Shown: positions 50,037 through 58,345 of the stretch, piece after piece
Position numbering within the stretch: position 1 is the stretch's first letter
Layout of the letters: every line of letters begins with the position of its first letter
Origin: Caulobacter sp. S45
GTDB lineage: Bacteria > Pseudomonadota > Alphaproteobacteria > Caulobacterales > Caulobacteraceae
Length of the DNA: 64,000 nt
Assembly: GCF_009765965.1 (NCBI RefSeq)
Contig: NZ_LMUL01000014.1
Span: 2,003,539 to 2,067,538 of the forward strand
Reading direction: 5' to 3'
Translations under genes and position numbers: made by a program
Notes under the pieces: generated by a model
Databases searched by the model: none
The model's input: the letters and a program-made list of their open reading frames with translations, nothing else
What the model was told of the DNA's origin: nothing

Positions 50037-52119
50037 ACTCGCCCTGCCCAAGTTCAACATCTCCGCCTCCACGCCCAAGGACATCTGGGCGATCGTCGGC
50101 CGCGGCCAGGTCGCGCTGGCCCTGGGCGTGATCGGCATCGTCGTGCTGCTGATCCTGCCGCTGCCGGCGATGCTGCTCGACCTGCTGTTGGCGCTGTCGC
50201 TGACCACCGCCGTGCTGATCCTGATGACCTCCCTGCTGATCGGGCGGCCGCTGGAGTTCACCGCCTTCCCCACCGTCCTGCTAGCGACCACCCTGTACCG
50301 TCTAGGCCTGGACGTGGCCGCCACACGGCTGGTGCTGAGCCACGGGCACGAGGGCGGCGATCCGGCGGGCCATGTGATTCAGGCGTTCGGCCAGCTGATG
50401 ATGGGCGGCAACTTCATCATCGGGGTGATCGTGTTCATCATCCTGGTGGTGGTGAACTTCGTGGTCATCACCAAGGGCTCGACCCGCATCGCCGAAGTGG
50501 CGGCGCGCTTCACCTTGGACGCCATGCCCGGCAAGCAGATGGCGATCGACGCCGACCTGTCCTCCGGCCTGATCAACCAGGAAGACGCCAAGCGCCGCCG
50601 CAAGGAGCTGGAGCAGGAAAGCACCTTCTTCGGGGCCATGGACGGCGCCTCCAAGTTCGTGCGCGGGGATGCGGTCGCCGGCCTGATCATCCTGGGCATC
50701 AACATCGTCGGCGGCATCCTGATCGGGGTGTTCCAGCACCACGTCAGCTTCGCCACCGCCGCCTCCACCTACACCGTACTGACCATCGGCGAGGGCCTGG
50801 TCAGCCAGGTTCCCGCCCTGGTGATCTCCATCGCCGCCGGCTTCCTGGTCTCCAAGGCCGGGGTCGAAGGCTCCGCCGACAAGGCCCTGGTCACCCAGCT
50901 CGCCACCAACCCGATCAGCCTGGGCATGGTGTCGGCGGCCTCGGGGATGATGGGGTTCGTGCCCGGCATGCCGCTGTTGCCGTTCGCGGGCATCTCGCTG
51001 GCGACCGGCGCCCTGGCCTGGAAGCGCTCCAAGGCCGCCGAAGCCGCCGCCATGCCGCCGCCGGTCGTCGCCCAGGCGGCGGCCGACGAGCCGATTTCCA
51101 CCGCGCTGGCTATCGACGAGGTCAAGATCGAGCTGGGCTACAACCTGCTCGGCCTGATCAACGACCTGGACGGACGCAAGCTGACCGACCAGATTCGCGC
51201 GCTGCGCCGGACGCTGGCCGCCGACTACGGCTTTGTCATGCCGGCGGTGCGCATCCTGGACAACATGCGCCTGCCAAACCAGGGCTACGCCCTGCGGATC
51301 AAGGAGATGGACGCGGGCACCGGCGAGGTGCGCACCGGCTGCCTGATGGCCATGGACCCGCGCGGCGGCCAGGTCGAACTGCCCGGCGAGCAGATGCGCG
51401 AACCCGCCTTCGGCCTGCCCGCCACCTGGGTCGACGAGAGCCTGCGCGAGGAGGCCACCTTCCGCGGCTACACCGTGGTCGACCCGGCCACCGTGCTGAC
51501 CACCCACCTGACCGAGGTGCTGAAGGACAACATGTCGGACCTGCTCTCCTATGCGGAGGTGCAGAAACTGCTGAAGGAGCTGACGCCCGACCAGAAGAAG
51601 CTGGCCGACGACCTGATCCCCAGCGTCGTCACCGCCACCACGCTGCAACGCGTGCTGCAGGCGCTGCTGAAGGAGCGCGTCTCGATCCGCGACCTGCCGC
51701 TGATCCTGGAGGGCGTGGGCGAAGCGGCGGCCCAGTCGGCCGGCGTCAGCAGCGTGGTCGAACACGTGCGTTCGCGACTGGCCCGCCAACTCTGCTGGTC
51801 AAACCGCGGCGACGATGGGGCCCTGCCGATCATCACCCTGTCGCCGGACTGGGAGCAAGCCTTCGCCGACGCCCTGATCGGCACGGGCGAGGACAAACAG
51901 TTGGCGCTGGCGCCCTCCAAGCTGCAGCAGTTCATCCGCTCGGTGCGCGAGACCTTCGACCAGGCGGCCCGGATCGGCGAAACCGGCGTGCTGCTGACCA
52001 GCCCCGCCATCCGCCCCTATGTCCGCTCCATCGTCGAGCGGTTCCGCGGCCAGACCGTGGTCATGTCCCAGAACGAGGTGCATCCCCGCGCGCGGCTGAA
52101 GACGGTGGGGCAGATCTAA
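50029..52119 (+). CDS. flhA: Flagellar biosynthesis protein FlhA
   Basis: Core of the flagellar type III export gate, 696 aa. The N-terminal half has about eight membrane helices with LLLALSLTTAVLILMTSLL, the FHIPEP-type region TLYRLGLDVAATRLVLSHG and the cytoplasmic loop LDAMPGKQMAIDADLSSGL. The C-terminal half is the cytoplasmic chaperone-binding domain. The ATG lies inside the beta-lactamase 3' end (ATGGCTGA), so translation of the two is likely coupled. Confidence 0.97.
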   Translation: MAELALPKFNISASTPKDIWAIVGRGQVALALGVIGIVVLLILPLPAMLLDLLLALSLTTAVLILMTSLLIGRPLEFTAFPTVLLATTLYRLGLDVAATRLVLSHGHEGGDPAGHVIQAFGQLMMGGNFIIGVIVFIILVVVNFVVITKGSTRIAEVAARFTLDAMPGKQMAIDADLSSGLINQEDAKRRRKELEQESTFFGAMDGASKFVRGDAVAGLIILGINIVGGILIGVFQHHVSFATAASTYTVLTIGEGLVSQVPALVISIAAGFLVSKAGVEGSADKALVTQLATNPISLGMVSAASGMMGFVPGMPLLPFAGISLATGALAWKRSKAAEAAAMPPPVVAQAAADEPISTALAIDEVKIELGYNLLGLINDLDGRKLTDQIRALRRTLAADYGFVMPAVRILDNMRLPNQGYALRIKEMDAGTGEVRTGCLMAMDPRGGQVELPGEQMREPAFGLPATWVDESLREEATFRGYTVVDPATVLTTHLTEVLKDNMSDLLSYAEVQKLLKELTPDQKKLADDLIPSVVTATTLQRVLQALLKERVSIRDLPLILEGVGEAAAQSAGVSSVVEHVRSRLARQLCWSNRGDDGALPIITLSPDWEQAFADALIGTGEDKQLALAPSKLQQFIRSVRETFDQAARIGETGVLLTSPAIRPYVRSIVERFRGQTVVMSQNEVHPRARLKTVGQI

Positions 52120-52457
52120 GCCGGCCCGACCACCCGCGCGACGTCGCTGGTGCCGAAGGGCTTGGCCAGGACCGGCCGGTCGCGCCACGCCTCGGGCAGG
52201 CTGCCGGGGCCATAGCCGGTGGCGAAGGCGAAGGGCTTGCCGGCCGCCGCCAGCGCCTCGGCGATCGGGTAGCTCTGCTCGCCAGCGAGATTCACATCAG
52301 TGATGGCGAAGTCGAAGGCGTCGGGGTTCTGGCTCATATAGGCCAACGCCTCGGTCGTGCTCGCCGCGCTGAACACCGCCGTGTGGCCGAGATCGGCCAG
52401 CATATCCTCGAGCAACATGGCCACGAGCGCTTCGTCCTCGACGATCAGTATCCGCAT
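52116..52457 (-). CDS. Single-domain response regulator
   Basis: A 113-aa CheY-like receiver with no output domain. It has the acidic pair in ILIVEDEALVAMLLEDML, the phosphoacceptor Asp in FDFAITDVNLAGEQSYP, Thr in FAFATGYGP and Lys in VLAKPFGT. The DVNLAGExSYPIA form is typical of alphaproteobacterial receivers paired with HWE-type kinases. It is convergent with flhA, the stop codons overlapping by four bases. Kinase partner unknown. Confidence 0.9.
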   Translation of the reverse strand: MRILIVEDEALVAMLLEDMLADLGHTAVFSAASTTEALAYMSQNPDAFDFAITDVNLAGEQSYPIAEALAAAGKPFAFATGYGPGSLPEAWRDRPVLAKPFGTSDVARVVGPA

Positions 52458-52485
52458 CGGTGTGGTCGCTTCCCCAACTTGGCCT

Positions 52486-53460
52486 TCAGCCGTCCAGCTC
52501 GATCACCCCGGCGCGACCACCCTCGTCGCCGAAGGCGATCCGGCGGCTGTCCCCCGACATCGCGAGCGCGGAAACCCGCGCGCCCGCGCCAGCCTCCACC
52601 GCGACCGTCCTGCCACTCCGCAGGTCCGTCGTCCACACCCGTCCGTCGGCCAGGCCCGCCGCAATCACCCGCTCGCCCGGCGCGGCGGCCACAAGGACCA
52701 CCTCGGCCCCCTCCTGATAGCCGACCTCGGACGCCTCCTTGCCCATGGGCCCATTGGCCCCGGCGAAGGGCCAGACCACCGCCCCGGCCGCCCCCGACGT
52801 CGCCAGCATCAGGCCGTCGGCGAAGAAGACCAGGCTTTTGACCTTGGACGGGTAGCCGCCCATCTTCATGTCCTTGCCGTCCGACAGCCGCCAGCCGTGT
52901 AGGGTGTTCTCCTGCATGGCGCTGACCAGGAACTTACCGTTCGGGCTCCAGGCGATCCCGATGTGGGAGCCCGCCCATTTCAGCGTCTGGGGCTTCTGGT
53001 CGGCAATACGGGCGTACCAGAGCATGGCCCCGCCATAGGTCGCCGCAGCCAGCCGCCGGCCCTTGGGCTCGAACGCCACCGCCGCGACCGAACGCTCATG
53101 CCTGAAGCTGCGTGCAAAGGCCGGATCGCCCGCATCGCATACGTGCAGGTCTCGTCCCACGGCGAAGGCGATCAGGCCTGAGGCGGGACTGGCGTCGATG
53201 GCGTCCACCCACCGGCTTCCCCCTGCATAGACCTCGGTGCAGCTTTCCGCATCGGTCCAGCACACTCGCCCGTCGTCGCCGCCCGTCAGCACCCCGCGCC
53301 CGGATGGGTGGGGGACGCTGCACAGAGCTGCGCCCTTGTGCGCCTGGCGCCTCTCCAGGCCCGGCCCACGCACCGTGCCGTCGCCCAGGACGAAGTAGGC
53401 CTGACCGGCGCCGTCGAAATGGGCGGATACCGCCTGGGCGTCATACTGAAACGGACTCAT
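52486..53460 (-). CDS. WD40-repeat protein
   Basis: A 324-aa beta-propeller of unknown function. Blades end in or contain recurring W/F-D and GxD signatures, e.g. VFLGDGTVRG-like turns (YFVLGDGTVRGPG), VLTGGDDGRVCWTD, AAATYGGAMLWYA, HIGIAWSPNGKFLVSAM and RIAFGDEGGRAGVIELDG. No signal peptide. The ATG at 53460 is used; TTG four codons upstream is also open. It is divergent from exbD and may be a scaffold. Confidence 0.8.
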   Translation of the reverse strand: MSPFQYDAQAVSAHFDGAGQAYFVLGDGTVRGPGLERRQAHKGAALCSVPHPSGRGVLTGGDDGRVCWTDAESCTEVYAGGSRWVDAIDASPASGLIAFAVGRDLHVCDAGDPAFARSFRHERSVAAVAFEPKGRRLAAATYGGAMLWYARIADQKPQTLKWAGSHIGIAWSPNGKFLVSAMQENTLHGWRLSDGKDMKMGGYPSKVKSLVFFADGLMLATSGAAGAVVWPFAGANGPMGKEASEVGYQEGAEVVLVAAAPGERVIAAGLADGRVWTTDLRSGRTVAVEAGAGARVSALAMSGDSRRIAFGDEGGRAGVIELDG

Positions 53461-53579
53461 CGTATTTCCCAACGCCAGACTCGATATTCATGCGGAAGCA
53501 GGTCTTTACATCTCGCAAGTTACGCGCAAAAGGTCCTCCAAAGCGCCTGCGAAGCGGGCTATTTGGGAGTCCCAGGTAT

Positions 53580-54014
53580 ATGGGTGCGCAGCTTTCCGGT
53601 CCCTCGGGCGGGTCCAAATTCACCGTCGCCACCAATTCCGACATGAACGTCACCCCGCTGGTGGACGTCATGCTCGTGCTGCTGATCATCTTCATGGTCG
53701 CCGCCCCTCTGGCCACCGTGTCGATCAAGCTCGACCTGCCGCCGGCCCTGCCGAATTCCGTCAAGCCGCTCAAGCTGCCGACGGTCATCTCGCTGCAAAA
53801 GTCGGGCGCGGTGTTCATCGGCCCGCGCGAAACCCAGCTGCCGACCCTGATCGGCGATCTGGTCAGCGCCCTGTCGGTCCCCCATCCCCAGGACGAGACG
53901 GTCTATATCCGCGCCGACAAGGAAGTGAAGTACGACGCCTTCATGACCATCCTGAACGACCTGCAGAAGAACGGCTTCTACAAGGTGTCGCTGATCACCG
54001 AAGATCGCGTCTGA
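53580..54014 (+). CDS. ExbD/TolR family biopolymer transport protein
   Basis: A 144-aa proton-channel component of an ExbB-ExbD or TolQ-TolR type motor. It has one membrane helix with the functional Asp (MNVTPLVDVMLVLLIIFMV) and a periplasmic domain (VISLQKSGAVFIGPRETQLP, VYIRADKEVKYDAFMTIL). No exbB or tonB is adjacent, so it must act with partners encoded elsewhere. The ATG at 53580 is chosen; an in-frame ATG at 53490 would add 30 basic residues not typical of the family. Confidence 0.9.
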   Translation: MGAQLSGPSGGSKFTVATNSDMNVTPLVDVMLVLLIIFMVAAPLATVSIKLDLPPALPNSVKPLKLPTVISLQKSGAVFIGPRETQLPTLIGDLVSALSVPHPQDETVYIRADKEVKYDAFMTILNDLQKNGFYKVSLITEDRV

Positions 54015-54048
54015 TTCGATCCGCGCCTTAGCGGTCTCGCTGTTTTAG

Positions 54049-54124
54049 ACGTCCCTGCGAAACAGGGGTTAGGTTCGCCGCATTGGCTTGCGGATCGAAC
54101 CTGACCTGTTGTTTCCAGGGACGT
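54049..54124. repeat. Large imperfect inverted repeat between exbD and the COG0523 gene
   Basis: The arms 54049-54083 and 54089-54124 begin and end with ACGTCCCTG / CAGGGACGT, contain AGGTTCG / CGAACCT and CCGCA / TGCGG next to a short loop, and are followed by TTTTCG. The structure would be a ~35-bp hairpin, probably terminating both convergent genes. Confidence 0.7.
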
Positions 54125-54138
54125 TTTCGTACCTGCCG

Positions 54139-55239
54139 TCAGGCTTCGCAGCTCGTCAGGCCCGCCTGCAGCTTGGCCCGATCCAGGTTGCGGCCGATGA
54201 AGACCATGCGGCTGTAGCGCCGTTCATCGTCGCGCCAGGGCTTCTGTAGGTCGCCCTCCAGGATCATGTGCACGGCCTGGAACACCAACCGCCGTGTCTC
54301 GCCCTTAACATCCAGAATGCCCTTGGTGCGCAGGATGTCGGGTCCCTGCGCCTGGAGCAGCTCGTTCAACCAACGCGTCACCTTTTGGCCGTCGATCGGT
54401 CGTTCCGAGGTGATGGAGACCCCCTGAATATCCTGATCCTCGTGCGCGTGGCCGCCATGCTGGTGGTCGTGCCCATGATCGTGGTCGTGGTCGCAATGCT
54501 CGTCATGGACGTGGCCCGCGTCGCCATGCGCCGGATTGAGGAAATCCGGCTCCAGGCTGACCATCCGGTCGAGATCGAAGCCGCCCCGTCCCAGGATCGC
54601 GTCGAGCGGAACATCGGATCGCACGGCGCGATGGATCGGCGCCAGGGGGTTCATCGCCCGCAGACGCCGTTCGACCTCGGCAAGCTCCGCCGGCTCGACC
54701 AGATCGGTCTTGTTGAGCACGATCTGGTCGGCGAAGGCCACCTGCTCGCGCGCCTCGCGGCTGTCGGCCAGGCGCAGCAGCACATGCTTGGCGTCAACCA
54801 CCGTGGTGACGCTGTCCAGCCGGGTCTTGGCGCGCACGTCCTCGTCGACGAAAAAGGTCTGGGCGACCGGACCGGGGTCGGCAAGGCCGGTCGTCTCGAT
54901 CACGATGGCGTCGAACGCCCGCTTCCCAGGCGTCTGGCGGCGCATCAATCCCGTCAGCACCCGGATCAAATCGCCCCGCACGGTACAGCAGACGCAACCG
55001 TTGTTCATCTCGAACACCTCCTCGTCGGTGTCCACCACGAGGTCGTTGTCGATGCCGATCTCGCCGAACTCGTTGACGATCACCGCATAGCGGCGCCCGT
55101 GATCCTCGGTCAGGATGCGGTTCAACAGGGTGGTCTTGCCGGCGCCGAGATAACCCGTGAGCACGGTGACGGGAATCTGGGCCAAAGCGGTCTGCGCGGC
55201 CTCGGCGGTCAGGAGCGATGCGTCTGTCATGGCGCTCAT
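54139..55239 (-). CDS. COG0523 (CobW/ZNG1-like) GTP-dependent metallochaperone
   Basis: A 366-aa G3E-family GTPase. Motifs are [16 protein letters not shown] (Walker A), the metal-binding [12 protein letters not shown] (CxCC), [11 protein letters not shown] (switch), and LNKTDLV (guanine specificity). A His/Asp-rich stretch at about residues 240-265 ([15 protein letters not shown]) suggests zinc or another transition metal; a CobW_C domain follows. GGGGAG upstream fixes the ATG at 55239, not 55329. It is divergent from a TetR gene, with a palindrome between. Confidence 0.9.
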   Translation of the reverse strand: MSAMTDASLLTAEAAQTALAQIPVTVLTGYLGAGKTTLLNRILTEDHGRRYAVIVNEFGEIGIDNDLVVDTDEEVFEMNNGCVCCTVRGDLIRVLTGLMRRQTPGKRAFDAIVIETTGLADPGPVAQTFFVDEDVRAKTRLDSVTTVVDAKHVLLRLADSREAREQVAFADQIVLNKTDLVEPAELAEVERRLRAMNPLAPIHRAVRSDVPLDAILGRGGFDLDRMVSLEPDFLNPAHGDAGHVHDEHCDHDHDHGHDHQHGGHAHEDQDIQGVSITSERPIDGQKVTRWLNELLQAQGPDILRTKGILDVKGETRRLVFQAVHMILEGDLQKPWRDDERRYSRMVFIGRNLDRAKLQAGLTSCEA

Positions 55240-55296
55240 GTGTAGTCTCCCCGCCCCGAAGGAAAGATGGCGAAACCAATAAACGGTTTTGTCTTT

Positions 55297-55310
55297 GGAC
55301 GCCGACGTCC
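55297..55310. promoter_or_regulatory. Candidate TetR operator in the divergent region
   Basis: GGACG-CCGA-CGTCC is a perfect inverted repeat 13 bases before the tetR ATG. A second imperfect one, AAACC-N7-GGTTT, lies at 55273-55289. Both fit autoregulation of the divergent pair. Confidence 0.4.
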
Positions 55311-55322
55311 ATACTTTGGTGA

Positions 55323-55928
55323 ATGCCACGCGCTCTCGGCCAAATCGACGTTCGCAAGCACGAAGCCATCCTCGACGCCGCCGTCGAGGTGCTGGCCGAA
55401 CGCGGCGTCCATGCGCCCATCGAAGAAGTCGCCCGTCGCGCCGGCGTCTCCAAGCAGACTATCTACAACCACTACGGCTCCAAGACCGAGCTGGTCCGCA
55501 CCCTGGTCGAGCGACGGCGCAGCCGCATCACCACCCCGTTGGATCGCGCGGCCCCCGGCGATCGGGTGGAAGACACTCTGACCTCGTACGCCCAGGCCAT
55601 ACTCGAACTGATCGTCTCGCCGAACTCGATCCAGCTCCTGCGCATGGGTGTGACCAGCGCCAGCGAGATGCCGGACCTGGCGCGCACCATCTATGACGCT
55701 GGGACCCGCGCCTCACGTCGCCGGCTTGCGGAATTCCTCGCCAGCGCCTCACGCACGGAAGTGGTGGTGGACGATCCGGTGCAGGCGGCGGACGTCTTCC
55801 TAGGCATCGTGACCGGCGGTGTACAGATCCGCCTGCTGCTGGGTCTGGAGACAGAAATCCCGCAGGAGGACATCCCCGCGCGTGCACGAGATTGTGCGCA
55901 CCGGTTCGTTCGGGCCTACGCACCTTAA
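55323..55928 (+). CDS. TetR/AcrR family transcriptional regulator
   Basis: A 201-aa repressor-type protein. The N-terminal helix-turn-helix is [40 protein letters not shown] in outline (residues ~14-54); the C-terminal ~140 residues form the ligand-binding domain, of the AefR-like C-terminal type ([18 protein letters not shown]). It diverges from the COG0523 gene and converges on parB. Ligand and targets unknown. Confidence 0.9.
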   Translation: MPRALGQIDVRKHEAILDAAVEVLAERGVHAPIEEVARRAGVSKQTIYNHYGSKTELVRTLVERRRSRITTPLDRAAPGDRVEDTLTSYAQAILELIVSPNSIQLLRMGVTSASEMPDLARTIYDAGTRASRRRLAEFLASASRTEVVVDDPVQAADVFLGIVTGGVQIRLLLGLETEIPQEDIPARARDCAHRFVRAYAP

Positions 55929-55959
55929 TGAACTCCCCGAAAAGCGGCCGCCCCAAGCG

Positions 55960-56865
55960 TCAGATCGCGTTCGACAGCCGTTGGCAGATGCTGTCGAGCT
56001 GCTCCAGGCTAGCGTAGCGCACACGCACCTCGCCTACCCCATCGCGATCCACGATCTCGACCGCCAAACCTAGCGTGTCGGAAAGGTCCTGTTCCAGGGC
56101 GCGCGTGTCGGCGTCCTTGCCCGAGGGGCGGCTCGCTCCGGACATCCGGCTCGGCGCACGATCCACGCGATCCTGGGCCTTGCGCGCCAGCGCCTCGGCC
56201 TGGCGTACGCTCAGCTCGCCCTCGACGATGGTGCGCGCCAGATGGCCGGGATCGGGCGAGGTGGCGATAGCGCGGGCGTGACCGGCGGACAGCCGACCCG
56301 TCTCGACCAGTTCGCGCACCTGGGTCGGCAGGTTCAGCAGGCGCAGCATGTTGGCGATGTGGCTGCGGCTCTTGCCGACCGACTTGGCGATGGCCTCCTG
56401 GGTGCGGCCGAACCGGTCCATCAGCACCCGATAGCCCTGCGCTTCTTCCAGCGGATTCAGGTCCGCACGCTGGATGTTCTCGATGACGCCGATCTCGGCG
56501 ACCTCGGCGTCGTCGAAGGCGCGCACGATCACCGGTACGGTGTGCAGGTTGGCGCGCTGCGCCGCCCGCCAGCGGCGCTCACCGGCGACGATCTGGTACT
56601 CGCCGGGCGCGCCGGGCGCGGGGCGCACCAGGATCGGCTGCAACACGCCGCGCTCCCGGATGGAGTTCGTCAGTTCTTCCAATTCGGCTTCAGCAAAGAT
56701 ACGTCGCGGCTGATCGGGATTGCGCCGCAGAAGTTCGACCGGTGTCTCCATTGGCGACACCGCCACGCCGCGCTCCTCGGCCGATATCGGCGCGGGGTCG
56801 GCCTCCCCCAACAGGGCCGACAGGCCCCGACCCAATCCTCTGCGACTGCTTGCTTCCGCCATCAT
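55960..56865 (-). CDS. parB: Chromosome-partitioning protein ParB
   Basis: CTP-dependent DNA clamp that loads at parS, 301 aa. The N-terminus RRGLGRGLSALLGEAD contacts ParA. The CTP-binding/ParB domain includes LLRRNPDQPRRIF, the arginine-rich VAGERRWRAAQ and IENIQRADLNPLEEAQGY. A helix-turn-helix (QEAIAKSVGKSRSHIANMLRLL) and a C-terminal dimer domain follow. The ATG at 56865 (or the next codon) follows AAGGAACC, and parA ends six bases upstream. Confidence 0.97.
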   Translation of the reverse strand: MMAEASSRRGLGRGLSALLGEADPAPISAEERGVAVSPMETPVELLRRNPDQPRRIFAEAELEELTNSIRERGVLQPILVRPAPGAPGEYQIVAGERRWRAAQRANLHTVPVIVRAFDDAEVAEIGVIENIQRADLNPLEEAQGYRVLMDRFGRTQEAIAKSVGKSRSHIANMLRLLNLPTQVRELVETGRLSAGHARAIATSPDPGHLARTIVEGELSVRQAEALARKAQDRVDRAPSRMSGASRPSGKDADTRALEQDLSDTLGLAVEIVDRDGVGEVRVRYASLEQLDSICQRLSNAI

Positions 56866-56871
56866 GGTTCC

Positions 56872-57690
56872 TTAAGCGGCGCTGACGGCGGTACGGCGCG
56901 ACTTTTCACGCGCGATCAGCTCGCTGGCCAATTTCATATAGGCTTGGCTGCCGGCGCATTGGAGGTCGTAGACCAGCACCGGCTTGCCGAACGACGGCGC
57001 TTCGGAGACCCGCACGTTGCGCGGTATGACCGTCTGGTAGACCTTGTCGCCGAAGTGCGCCCGGACATCCTGTTCCACGTGCAACGATAGGCTGTTGCGC
57101 CGATCGTACATGGTCAGCACTACTCCCTGGATCTCCAGCTTGGGATTGAGGCTTCCGCGCACCAACTCCACAGTCCGCATCAGCTGGGTCAGTCCCTCCA
57201 GCGCGAAGAATTCACACTGCAGCGGCACGAGGACGGCGTCCGCCGCCGTCATGGCGTTGACCGTCAGCAGGTTCAAGGATGGCGGGCAGTCGATCAGGAT
57301 GTAGTCGTAGCTCTCTCCACCCGACCCAAGCGCGGCGATGGCGTCGCGCAGGCGATAGCTGCGCCGGGCCTGCGTTCCGAGTTCGATCTCCACGCCCGAG
57401 AGGTCGGCGTCCGCAGGCGCCAGGTCCAGGCCCGGCACGGAGGACGGGACGATCGCCCCAGCCAAGGGCTGCTCCGCGACCAGGACGTCATACATGGTCG
57501 ATCTACGGGCCGTCTTCGGTACGCCCAAGCCCGTGGACGCGTTACCCTGGGGATCGATGTCGAGCAACAGGGTCCGCCGGCCCACCGCCGCCAAGGACGT
57601 GCCGAGATTGATCGCCGTCGTCGTCTTGCCCACGCCGCCCTTCTGATTGGCGATCGCGAGCACCCGAGGGCTGGCGGAGATTTCAGGCAC
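56872..57690 (-). CDS. parA: Chromosome-partitioning ATPase ParA
   Basis: Walker-type ATPase that moves ParB-parS complexes, 272 aa. It has the deviant Walker A KGGVGKTTTAINLG, then LLLDIDPQGNASTGLG and DYILIDCPPSLNLLT. The GTG at 57690, overlapping rsmG by eight bases and preceded by GAAAGG, is preferred over a distant ATG at 57756 because the protein then begins just before VLAIANQKGG. A parS-like site lies inside the gene. Confidence 0.97.
   Translation of the reverse strand: MPEISASPRVLAIANQKGGVGKTTTAINLGTSLAAVGRRTLLLDIDPQGNASTGLGVPKTARRSTMYDVLVAEQPLAGAIVPSSVPGLDLAPADADLSGVEIELGTQARRSYRLRDAIAALGSGGESYDYILIDCPPSLNLLTVNAMTAADAVLVPLQCEFFALEGLTQLMRTVELVRGSLNPKLEIQGVVLTMYDRRNSLSLHVEQDVRAHFGDKVYQTVIPRNVRVSEAPSFGKPVLVYDLQCAGSQAYMKLASELIAREKSRRTAVSAA
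57072..57085. other. parS-like site inside parA
   Basis: GTTCCACGTGCAAC differs from the palindromic GTTCCACGTGGAAC at one base. It is read on the minus strand as Leu-His-Val-Glu codons of parA. Confidence 0.7.
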
Positions 57691-58345
57691 GGCTGAGCCT
57701 TTCGATCCGGACGATACGCCCAGAGGGGTCGCTTTGACTGGACAGAAGTTCGGCATGGAACTTCCAGTTTTGGCGAGCTTCGGTCAACTCGGATTCGATG
57801 TTTTGACCCTTCAGGAACACGCCTTTCGCACCGCCGCGGAAAAGATGTTCCGTATAGCCCAGCAGGCGTGGAAGTGGCGCGCACGCCCGCGCGGTTACGA
57901 CCTCGAGAGCGGTCGGCGTCGATATCTCTTCAGCTCGACCGTGATGGATATCCGCCGGAAGGGCCAAGGCCTCGCACACCTCGGAAAGAAAGCGGACACG
58001 CTTGCCCATGCTTTCGATCAGATGGACGCGCGCGCCCTCCTTGCCCTTCAGAAGTATGGCCAGAACTATACCTGGGAAGCCTGCGCCGGCGCCCACGTCC
58101 GCCCAACGTAGAGCCAAGGGTTCCACGTGCAACAATTGGGCGCTGTCGTAGGCGTGCCGTAGCCAGAAGCCCGCCAACGCCGAAGGGCCGACGAGATTCA
58201 TGTGCGCGTTCTGGACGTCCAGCAGCGCGCGGAACCGCTCCAGGTCGGCCATCTGCCCGGACGTAGCCTCCGTCGCCTGGGCGAACGCCTCCGCCCCGAA
58301 CGCCGGGGCTGCGGACTCAAGCGGCTCCGACACGGCGTCGAACAT
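57683..58345 (-). CDS. rsmG: 16S rRNA (guanine(527)-N7)-methyltransferase RsmG (GidB)
   Basis: SAM-dependent methyltransferase of 220 aa. Conserved parts are [23 protein letters not shown] in outline, [18 protein letters not shown] (SAM binding), [17 protein letters not shown] and [16 protein letters not shown]. The ATG at 58345 starts inside the 3' end of mnmG; GTG at 58369 is an alternative. The mnmE-mnmG-rsmG-parA-parB order is the classical near-origin cluster. Confidence 0.94.
   Translation of the reverse strand: MFDAVSEPLESAAPAFGAEAFAQATEATSGQMADLERFRALLDVQNAHMNLVGPSALAGFWLRHAYDSAQLLHVEPLALRWADVGAGAGFPGIVLAILLKGKEGARVHLIESMGKRVRFLSEVCEALALPADIHHGRAEEISTPTALEVVTARACAPLPRLLGYTEHLFRGGAKGVFLKGQNIESELTEARQNWKFHAELLSSQSDPSGRIVRIERLSRA
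58120..58133. other. parS-like site inside rsmG
   Basis: GTTCCACGTGCAAC, identical to the site inside parA, and again read as Leu-His-Val-Glu on the minus strand. Confidence 0.7.
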
